NCBI GenBank assembly: GCA_002753615.1
Contig: PEAO01000019.1
Coordinates: 1 to 37,023 of the forward strand
DNA from: Magnetococcales bacterium DCbin2
Lineage (GTDB): Bacteria > Pseudomonadota > Magnetococcia > Magnetococcales > UBA8363
Direction: 5' to 3'
DNA length: 37,023 nucleotides
Each line of letters starts with the position of its first letter. The first letter of the stretch is position 1. Below, piece after piece: positions 21,536-28,215 of this stretch. The position numbers and the translations under genes are program-made. Under the pieces are notes generated by a model. The model had not been told where the DNA came from. It made no database searches and saw nothing but the letters and a program-made list of their open reading frames with translations.

Positions 21536-21730
21536 ATGCAATACCGTGCCACAGCCCATGTCCACCATAACGGGCGGACGTATCGCCCTGAGGATGTGCT
21601 GGAGATCGATGACAGGTCCGAGATTGAGAGGGCTGATATGGCAGTCCTGGTGGCTTTGGGTCGGGTTACTCTGGTCGCAGAGAACCTAGACCCCGCTTCC
21701 ACCACCAAAAAGCGGGGGGCGGCCCAATGA
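21536..21730 (+). CDS. Small head-region protein, DUF7210-like
   Basis: A 64-residue protein (YRATAHVHHNGRTYRPEDVLEIDDRSEIERADMAVLVALGRVTLV) with the mini-beta pattern typical of short proteins between the major capsid and connector genes. The role is unknown. ATG 21536 has GAGGA 8 bases before it. It overlaps the next gene by 4 bases. Confidence 0.7.
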   Translation: MQYRATAHVHHNGRTYRPEDVLEIDDRSEIERADMAVLVALGRVTLVAENLDPASTTKKRGAAQ

Positions 21731-22230
21731 GCTATACCACTGCATCTGAGATGTTGATTCGGTTTGGCGGTGTTGAAATGGCGCAGGTGGCAACATCTGA
21801 CGAGGCTGTCGTCATCGATGCCGGTCTTTTACGGCTGACGGTGACAGGGGGCGATCGGGGCAGCTATGACCCGGCACTGGTCGCCGTCGCGGATGCGGCG
21901 TTAAACCGGATCAATCTGGCCATCGGTGAGGCGGAGTCCAGGATCAATGCCTATCTGGGGAGCCGCTACCCCTTGCCCATCGCCACGGAAGTGGTTGCGT
22001 CGGGTTGTTTGCCCGGTATCTGCGCCGATATGGCCCGCTATCTCCTGCACGACAACCAAGTGATCGAAGTGGTCACCCAACGGTACGCGGCGGCTATGCG
22101 GTGGTTGCAGGATGTGGCGGCAGGGAGAGCGAATCTTGGCACCGGTGCCGATCAGTCATCCGTGCCCTCCGGAGCGGGGATGCCCGACTTTGTGGCGCAC
22201 GGTGATCCCATCGATGTGACGGGGTTTTGA
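21727..22230 (+). CDS. Head-tail connector, DUF1320 (Mu gp36-like)
   Basis: A 167-residue protein with the DUF1320 arrangement: YTTASEMLIRFGGVEMAQV, ALNRINLAIGEAESRINAYLGSRYPLP and the helical CADMARYLLHD followed by QRYAAAMRWLQDVAAGRANLG. Homologues sit under the portal and form the adaptor ring on which the tail docks. Its order after the capsid genes agrees with Mu. Confidence 0.88.
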   Translation: MSYTTASEMLIRFGGVEMAQVATSDEAVVIDAGLLRLTVTGGDRGSYDPALVAVADAALNRINLAIGEAESRINAYLGSRYPLPIATEVVASGCLPGICADMARYLLHDNQVIEVVTQRYAAAMRWLQDVAAGRANLGTGADQSSVPSGAGMPDFVAHGDPIDVTGF

Positions 22231-22233
22231 GTG

Positions 22234-22662
22234 ATGGCTACGATCCGCAAGGCCATCGAAGATCGCATCAGAGGCCAAGTGCAAACTTTGAGGCATGTGG
22301 CGGGGGCGGCTGATCTGGATGCGGTTACAAAAGGGCGGGCCGTTGCGCCGTCCGCCCATGTGTTCGAGGTAAGCCGTACCGCCCAGCCCAATAGCCTGCT
22401 CATGGCGGTGCATCAGGAAACCACCGACAGCTATGCCGTGGTGGTCGTTGTCGCTAACCATCGGGATGCCAGCGGCAGTGACAGTTCGGACGCCTGCCGA
22501 CTGTTGCGGGATCAGATTGCCACCGCCCTCATTGGTTGGCAGGCGAATCCCGAAAGTGCTGCGTTGGAGTATGTCGGGGGCCATCTGGTCGATTTTGCTA
22601 ATCAACACCTCTATTGGCAGGAGGTGTATCGCACCACCGGCACCCTGCGGTCGGTGGCGTAA
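22234..22662 (+). CDS. Tail terminator/completion protein (Mu gp37-like position)
   Basis: A 142-residue protein (TIRKAIEDRIRGQV, YAVVVVVANHRDASGSDSSDACRLLRDQIATALIGWQ, LYWQEVYRTTGTLR) with the alternating alpha/beta layout of tail terminators. Such proteins cap the tail tube at its head-facing end. GTG 22231 is an alternative start. It lies between the DUF1320 connector and the tail tube gene. Confidence 0.72.
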   Translation: MATIRKAIEDRIRGQVQTLRHVAGAADLDAVTKGRAVAPSAHVFEVSRTAQPNSLLMAVHQETTDSYAVVVVVANHRDASGSDSSDACRLLRDQIATALIGWQANPESAALEYVGGHLVDFANQHLYWQEVYRTTGTLRSVA

Positions 22663-22677
22663 AGGAAAGGAAGAATC

Positions 22678-23607
22678 ATGGCACTGAAATATCGCAAAAG
22701 GGTGGTGCTGGCCAAGGTGGAGTCGAGCTATGGGGTGGATGTATCACCCGTGGGAGCCAACGCCATTTTGGCACGCGGTCTGACGATCACCCCCATGGCG
22801 GGGGAGACCGTCAAACGCGGATTGATCAAACCGACGTTGGGCAATGAACCGGAAATCCATGTCGGCACTCACGTTTCGGTGGGGATCGATGTTGAATTTG
22901 CCGGTGCTGGCGCGGCAGGGGGCGTCCCTGGTTGGGGGGTGTTACTCCAAGGGTGCGGCTTCAGTGAAACTGTTTCTGCTGGCGTTGATTGCCATTACAA
23001 GCCGGTTTCCAGTGGGGAAAAATCATTGACCATCCATTTCCATCTGGATGGCCAGAAACATGCCCTGGTCGGGTGTCGGGGATCGTTTAAGCTGTCCGTC
23101 GATACCAAGAAGGCCCCGGGTTTGGAGTTCACGTTTTTGGGATTGTGGGTGGATCCGGCGAGTGTGGCCGATCCTACCCCCGACTTCTCCGCTTTCCAAA
23201 CGCCGGTTCCGGTCAGTAACGTCACCACCCCCACGTTGGATATTCATGGATATTCGGCGGTGGCTTATGCCCTGGACATCGACATGGGGATCAAAGTCGT
23301 CCACCAGGATTTGATCAACTATGCCGGGGTGGACATTCTCGACCGCGCCCCATCGGGATCGATCAAGATCCAAGCACCACCACTTTCGAGCAAAAATTTC
23401 TTCGCCATCGCCAAAGCGGAAACCACCGGCACCCTGGCGTTCGAGCATGGAACCGCCAGCGGCAACATCGTCCGTATCGATTGTCCCAAGGTGCAATTGT
23501 TGAAACCGGCCTACGGCGATCAGGATGGAGCGACGACGTTGACGTTGGGGCTGTCACTGATGGCCACCGACACCGGCGACGATGACATTACCATTACCAG
23601 TAAATAA
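22678..23607 (+). CDS. Major tail tube protein
   Basis: A 309-residue protein of the phage tail-tube type: VVLAKVESSYGVDVSPVGANAILARGLTITPM at the N-terminus, HFHLDGQKHALVGCRGSFKLSV in the centre, ISK-like strands, and IDCPKVQLLKPAYGDQDGATTLTLGLSLMATD at the end. It builds the hollow tube of a long non-contractile tail. No sheath gene follows, unlike Mu, so a siphovirus-like tail is expected. A good AAGGA site precedes the ATG. Confidence 0.87.
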   Translation: MALKYRKRVVLAKVESSYGVDVSPVGANAILARGLTITPMAGETVKRGLIKPTLGNEPEIHVGTHVSVGIDVEFAGAGAAGGVPGWGVLLQGCGFSETVSAGVDCHYKPVSSGEKSLTIHFHLDGQKHALVGCRGSFKLSVDTKKAPGLEFTFLGLWVDPASVADPTPDFSAFQTPVPVSNVTTPTLDIHGYSAVAYALDIDMGIKVVHQDLINYAGVDILDRAPSGSIKIQAPPLSSKNFFAIAKAETTGTLAFEHGTASGNIVRIDCPKVQLLKPAYGDQDGATTLTLGLSLMATDTGDDDITITSK

Positions 23608-23620
23608 AAAGGATTGACCA

Positions 23621-23962
23621 ATGTTCAAGATTCAAGAGCAACGCACAGTGACGTGGCCTGTCGAAGTTCGCGTCCCCGTCAGTGGAGGACGATTTGAGAA
23701 GGCGGAATTCCAGGTTGATTTCGCTCTGCTCGATCAATCGCGGATCGATGAGATCCTGCACGCCGAAGACCGACCAACCAGTATGGATGTTGCGTTTCTG
23801 CGGGAAGCTGTGACCGGATTTCGTGATGTTCGGTGCGAAGATGGGGGCGAAATGGCTTTTTCCAGCGAGAACCTGGGGATACTTTTGGGGATCCCTTATG
23901 TGCGCAATGCCATGATTGAAGCCTTTTTCTCCTGCATTTCGGGTCGCCGCCGGGGAAACTGA
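23621..23962 (+). CDS. Tail assembly chaperone (lambda G-like), short product
   Basis: A 113-residue protein (FKIQEQRTVTWPVEVRVPVSGGRFEKAEFQVDFALLDQ, LGILLGIPYVRNAMIEAFFSCIS) typical of G-type chaperones that coat the tape measure before tube assembly. Its stop directly follows a GGGAAAC slippery heptamer, so a fraction of ribosomes should continue into the T frame. AAGGA lies 7 bases before the ATG. Confidence 0.85.
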   Translation: MFKIQEQRTVTWPVEVRVPVSGGRFEKAEFQVDFALLDQSRIDEILHAEDRPTSMDVAFLREAVTGFRDVRCEDGGEMAFSSENLGILLGIPYVRNAMIEAFFSCISGRRRGN

Positions 23963-24297
23963 TCACCGCAGCCCGCCATTGGGCGCGTGCTGCGGTGCAA
24001 AGTCATGGTGATCAGGATACCGCCCAAGAGGATCTGGCGGCGTGGAATGCCCCTGATGCGGTGGTTGCCGCCATGGCGCGGTCCGAAGAAGAAGACGCCT
24101 GTATCGTCTGGCCCGAGAATGAAAGTGTGTTGCGGTTGTTTTTGCGACTCCAGACTGCATGGCGCGACACCGGCCTGGATTATCCATCGGTCCGAGTGGT
24201 TATGGAATCGCTAGGACGCTGGCCCGATGATGCATGTTTCGCCGATATCCAGGCGATGGAGTATGCAGTGCTTGATGAATGGCGGAGTGAACCATAG
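23621..24297 (+). CDS. Tail assembly chaperone G-T fusion made by -1 frameshift
   Basis: The T part reads in the -1 frame from the slippery site at 23953-23959 to TAG 24295-24297: LITAARHWARAAVQSHGDQDTAQEDLAAW, WPENESVLRLFLRLQTAW and YAVLDEWRSEP. This about 225-residue fusion corresponds to lambda gpGT, which recruits tail tube subunits to the tape measure. The T frame has a stop at 23917-23919 and no convincing start of its own, which supports expression only as a fusion. Confidence 0.8.
23953..23997 (+). promoter_or_regulatory. Programmed -1 ribosomal frameshift signal
   Basis: The heptamer G-GGA-AAC lies in correct register (X-XXY-YYZ) immediately before the zero-frame TGA. Lambda uses GGGAAAG at the same gene. 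Four bases downstream a perfect 9-bp stem (CACCGCAGC 23964-23972 / GCTGCGGTG 23989-23997) can form, with a smaller CGCC/GGCG stem in its loop. Confidence 0.88.
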
Positions 24298-24722
24298 TGT
24301 CTGACAACCATACCGTCGGTATCGTGATCAGGGCAGACGGATCGTCCTTGGTCGCCGAGGTCGAGAAATCCAAGAAATCCTTGGTTGATCTGACCGAAAG
24401 CACCCAGAAGGTGGGGGCGGAAACCGGGAAAGCGACATCCGAGATCGGTCGCTTGGATGACTCTATGTCTCGTGCCGCAGATTCATCGAGTCGGGCGGCG
24501 CGGGAACTGGCGGCGATGTCCACCCAGTCGAGTGGTCTTTCTTCCGCCGTTGCCGGGTGGCAACAGACGTTGGGCATGGTTGCGGCCATCGGCGGGGTCA
24601 CTGCTACCCTGAAGTCAACAGTCACCGCTTATGCCTCTTTATCAGGAGGGGTTGATTGCTGTTGGCAAAACAGCCGATCTGGAGGGATCCAAGCTGGCTC
24701 AATTCGGCACCCGGATCGATAA
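24297..24722 (+). CDS. Tape measure protein, N-terminal fragment (frame interrupted)
   Basis: The first 115 residues are tape-measure-like: VGIVIRADGSSLVAEVEKSKKSLVDL, helical heptads and AAIGGVTATLKSTVTAYASL. After about 24640 the frame gives unrelated Cys- and Arg-rich sequence and stops. The natural continuation (QEGLIAVGKTADLEG) lies in the +1 frame, so one extra base in the TCTTTATCAGG stretch breaks the gene. The GTG start overlaps the T stop (TAGTG). Confidence 0.8.
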   Translation: MSDNHTVGIVIRADGSSLVAEVEKSKKSLVDLTESTQKVGAETGKATSEIGRLDDSMSRAADSSSRAARELAAMSTQSSGLSSAVAGWQQTLGMVAAIGGVTATLKSTVTAYASLSGGVDCCWQNSRSGGIQAGSIRHPDR

Positions 24723-27114
24723 CCTTTCTCACCATATGCCGGTTGCTGCGACACAACTCCTCGATATCGCACAAGCCGCTGGACAGCTTGGCGTGAAAGG
24801 GGAGGAGAACATTATGCGGTTCACCGAAACCGTGGCCCGGATGGGATCATCCACCAATCTGTCCGGGTCGGAAGCGGCAACGACGCTGGCACGACTACTC
24901 AACGTAACCCGCGAGTCTATGGGGTCGGTTGGGACATTGGGTAGCGTGCTGGTCGCGTTGGGCAATAATTTTGCGACTACAGAGGCGGAGATTGCCCACA
25001 CAGCCAATGAGGTTGCCCGTGCAACATCGGTGTTCGGTGTGTCGTCAGCCAATGCATCCGCCCTGGCCGCCGCTATGTCATCGATGGGCATCCAAGCAGA
25101 GCTGGGGGGATCCAGCGTTGGCAAAGCGATGCGTAAGATGGATGAAGCTATCCGTGAGGGGGGCGATGGCTTGAAGAGGTTGGAGGAGTTGACTGGCCTG
25201 ACCGGAGAGCAACTGAAGAAGACCTTTGCCGAAGATGCCACGAAAGCTTTCCAACTGTTTCTACAAGGTGTTGGGCGGGTAATCGATAGCGGAGGCAGTG
25301 CCACGGAGACGCTGGAGGAGTTTAACCTTAAAGGTGAAGAGATTGAGAAGACTTTGCCGGTGCTGGCGCAAAATGCCGACGAGGTTGGTCGCGCCATAGA
25401 TACGGCAGCCAGAGAGGTGAAGAATGCCACGGCACTGGTGACCGAGTCGGATAAGGCGTTTGAAAGCTTTAATTCGGAAATGCAACTGCTGCGGAACACC
25501 ATCACATCGATTGCCGTCGCTATCGGTGCGGAATTGGCCCCACGTCTGGAAATCTTAAGCCGGGGGGTGCGATGGGCACTGAACGGTGGCAGTTTTGGTC
25601 TTGAACCCGGCAAGTCTGAGGCACGCATCGATGACGATGTTATGCAAGGAATTAACAATTATAGCGAATTTAAAACCGGAATCGATGATGATGTCATGCA
25701 ATTGCTCAACCAAGCTACCGATTTTCGGCAAGGCGACCCTGTACCAACACCCGCACCAAAGAAGCGCGGCACCAATGACGAGTCTGCGGATGATTCGGTG
25801 GTTGCTGCCTCTGCCGCGACCAAAGGACGATTGCTGACGCTTGAAAAACAACTCCAACGTGAGCTGCTGGACGCCAAGTTTAGCGGCTCCGAAAAGATTA
25901 TCGAAGAACATCGGCGTATGCTTGCCGAGCTAGAAAAGATCCGGAACCCCAAAAACACGGCCCAGGTTGACGCCATGAAAGAGCAAGCCCTGGAGTTGCG
26001 GGACGCCAAACTTGCGAAGTATGCCGCCAAGGAGTCTGAGAGGGAATCCAAGGCAGCCAAGAACAGACGCGATGAAAACGCAAAGCTGATCGCCGACTTG
26101 CAGCAGGAGGCGGCAGCGATATCCATGACCGATCAACAACGGTACGTCTCTACTGCCTTGCGACGCCTATCGGCAACGGCCACCAAGGAGCAGCGTCAGG
26201 AGGTGGAGAAGCTGGCGACGGTGATGTACTCCGAGCAGGAGGCCGTCAAGCAGTTAAAGAAGGCGGCGGAAGACCACGAAAAACTGTTGGAGCGGGGTAA
26301 AGAGGTTACAAAATCGGTGGCGACGGAGGAGGAAAAGCGTGCCGCAGTGGTTGCTGAACTCAACACCCTGCTCAAAGAGGGGGCTATCGACCAGGAGACC
26401 TACACCCGCGCGATGATGGCGTCGGCAACAGACTGGTCATCCGGGATGCAGCGTGCATTGAGGGCTTACTCCGATGATGCTACGAACTCGGCCAAAAATT
26501 GGGAAATCGCCACCAGCAACGCCTTTCGCGGGATGGAAGACGCGCTGACTTCGTTTGTTGCCACCGGCAAAGCGGATTGGAAAAGCTTGGTTGATTCCAT
26601 TTTAGCCGATTTAGCCCGTATCGCTGTGCGTGAAAGCATCACTGGACCTTTGGCGAAGGCCTTGGGGATGAGTATGGGCGGTTCGTCTTCAGGTGCCGCC
26701 GGTTCCGGCTTCGGTTTTGGTGATGTGTTCGAGGGAATCGGATCTCTGTTCTCTTCGATCTTCCATGACGGTGGAATTGTGGGTGATGGTGCCATCTCCC
26801 GCCGATCTGTCCCTTCCCAGATTTTCGTCGGCGCACCCAGGTTCCATTCTGGCGGCATCATTGGACCGGATGAGGTACCCATCATCGCTCAACGTGGCGA
26901 ACGGGTGTTGTCGCGCAAGCAAAACAAGGCCTATGAAGCGGGACAAACCGGTGCGGGAGACAATGGTCGGGTCGAGGTACAAATTATCAATGTGACCAAC
27001 CCCGACATGATCAAACGATTGGTTGCGGACACCATCGTTGAGAAAAAGGATACCGTGGTCAACATGGTCCTGAACGCCATGGACGAACGCAACTTGGTTG
27101 TGAGGCGATTCTGA
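24631..27114 (+). CDS. Tape measure protein, main part
   Basis: This 827-residue frame holds most of the tape measure: a TP901-type core (LLDIAQAAGQLGVKGEENIMRFTETVARMGSSTNLSGSEAA), long charged coiled coils around residues 390-560, and the C-terminal FHSGGIIGPDEVPIIAQRGERVLS motif usual in lambda-like tape measures. It sets tail length and helps DNA pass the membrane. No ribosome site precedes 24631, so it depends on the upstream fragment. Joined, the protein would be about 938 residues. Confidence 0.85.
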   Translation: MPLYQEGLIAVGKTADLEGSKLAQFGTRIDNLSHHMPVAATQLLDIAQAAGQLGVKGEENIMRFTETVARMGSSTNLSGSEAATTLARLLNVTRESMGSVGTLGSVLVALGNNFATTEAEIAHTANEVARATSVFGVSSANASALAAAMSSMGIQAELGGSSVGKAMRKMDEAIREGGDGLKRLEELTGLTGEQLKKTFAEDATKAFQLFLQGVGRVIDSGGSATETLEEFNLKGEEIEKTLPVLAQNADEVGRAIDTAAREVKNATALVTESDKAFESFNSEMQLLRNTITSIAVAIGAELAPRLEILSRGVRWALNGGSFGLEPGKSEARIDDDVMQGINNYSEFKTGIDDDVMQLLNQATDFRQGDPVPTPAPKKRGTNDESADDSVVAASAATKGRLLTLEKQLQRELLDAKFSGSEKIIEEHRRMLAELEKIRNPKNTAQVDAMKEQALELRDAKLAKYAAKESERESKAAKNRRDENAKLIADLQQEAAAISMTDQQRYVSTALRRLSATATKEQRQEVEKLATVMYSEQEAVKQLKKAAEDHEKLLERGKEVTKSVATEEEKRAAVVAELNTLLKEGAIDQETYTRAMMASATDWSSGMQRALRAYSDDATNSAKNWEIATSNAFRGMEDALTSFVATGKADWKSLVDSILADLARIAVRESITGPLAKALGMSMGGSSSGAAGSGFGFGDVFEGIGSLFSSIFHDGGIVGDGAISRRSVPSQIFVGAPRFHSGGIIGPDEVPIIAQRGERVLSRKQNKAYEAGQTGAGDNGRVEVQIINVTNPDMIKRLVADTIVEKKDTVVNMVLNAMDERNLVVRRF

Positions 27115-27482
27115 TGGCTTGGTACTCCTCCGACCTGCCGACATTTCCGGCCATCCCCTTTGAGTCGGCCCAAGAACGACGTTCCGACCCGACCAAGGTT
27201 GTGGAATTCAGCGGGGAGACCGAGCAGCGCGTCTCTTACGCCGGGCCACGGCGGCGTGCGTGGGAAGTACGCACACCTCTGGTTCGTTCCGTGACGGTCG
27301 ATTTGTTTACCGCATTTTGGGAAGAGCGGCAGGGGCAGAGATTTCCGTTCAAGTTTACTTGGCGTCAGGTCGTCTATTTCACCCGTTTTGATGGATCATT
27401 CACCATCTCCTGGAGTGCCCCCAACCTGGGATTGATCGAGTTTTCCGTCAAAGAGATGCACCCATCGGAGATCATCACGTAA
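27114..27482 (+). CDS. Minor tail protein after the tape measure
   Basis: A 122-residue beta-rich protein (VVEFSGETEQRVSYAGPRRRAWEVRTPLVRSVTVDLFTAFWEERQGQRFPFKFTW). Size and place, directly after the tape measure, fit a distal-tail or lambda M-type minor tail protein at the tube tip. Family assignment is uncertain. It overlaps the tape-measure stop (TGATG) with GAGG 8 bases upstream. Confidence 0.6.
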   Translation: MAWYSSDLPTFPAIPFESAQERRSDPTKVVEFSGETEQRVSYAGPRRRAWEVRTPLVRSVTVDLFTAFWEERQGQRFPFKFTWRQVVYFTRFDGSFTISWSAPNLGLIEFSVKEMHPSEIIT

Positions 27483-28210
27483 TGGACAAGATCTGGTACA
27501 AGGATTTCACCCCCTTCGAGGCGTCGGCGGGAATTGCCACCGACAAAAGCGGCAACGGCTTTGATGCCACCCTGGCGGGAGCTTGTGAGTTCAGTAACTT
27601 TGCCGCCAGGGGGAAGGTCTTGCGGTTCCCTGTCACGACGACCAGTTATGCCCACAGCGACAGCAACCAACGGATGAACATTGCTAACGGGTTAACGGTC
27701 GGTGCCTGGATCTGGCGGGATGACAACTCCCAGGCCATGGTGATCGACCGTAATCTTTCCTTTCGGCTTTGGTTCCCAGACTCATCAGGCAAACCCCGGT
27801 TTGATATTCATGTCGGTGGCAATTGGTATGGGATTTGGTCTGAAATTGCCATCCCGACGCAACAATGGGTCTTTATCCAAGCCGCCTACGGACCCACTAT
27901 CACACACATCTACGTCCACGGCACCCTGCGCGGAGCCGGAAGCCCAGCCGGTGGGGCGTTCACCGACAGCCAGGAGCCTGTCTGGATCGGTCGTTATCAA
28001 TATGGGGGATACCAGTTTTCCGGTCACATCGGTGAGATCATCGTCAAAGATGCCTTCGTGGATCTTGATACCCACCGGGCTGACCTGAAGCGGTGGATTA
28101 AGAGGACCGAGGGATCGGTGGTGGAGTTATTGGAACTCCATGCCCCCGGTGAAACATTGCGGTTTTGTTCGCTGGCGACCCCCATCACTCTGACCGTCTA
28201 CGATATGTGA
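27482..28210 (+). CDS. LamG-like (concanavalin-fold) tail protein
   Basis: A 242-residue protein. GIATDKSGNGFDATLAGACEF, NIANGLTVGAWIWRDD, IPTQQWVFIQAAYGPTITHIYVHGTLRGAG and WIGRYQYGGYQFSGHIGEIIVKDAF form the succession of strands of a LamG jelly roll. Such folds bind sugars, here probably on the host surface. It starts one base within the preceding stop (TAATG), inside the tail-tip gene order, which suggests it is a structural part of the tip. Confidence 0.78.
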   Translation: MDKIWYKDFTPFEASAGIATDKSGNGFDATLAGACEFSNFAARGKVLRFPVTTTSYAHSDSNQRMNIANGLTVGAWIWRDDNSQAMVIDRNLSFRLWFPDSSGKPRFDIHVGGNWYGIWSEIAIPTQQWVFIQAAYGPTITHIYVHGTLRGAGSPAGGAFTDSQEPVWIGRYQYGGYQFSGHIGEIIVKDAFVDLDTHRADLKRWIKRTEGSVVELLELHAPGETLRFCSLATPITLTVYDM

Positions 28211-28215
28211 TTGCG

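Noticed and set aside
20537-21568. 343-codon minus-strand frame over the major capsid gene
   Set aside because: It is the antisense shadow of a well-supported capsid gene, with Gly/Arg/His-rich content and no start signal.
24610-24660. Programmed frameshift in the tape measure
   Set aside because: No slippery heptamer, stem-loop or pausing site was found in the short overlap. A plain single-base change explains it better.
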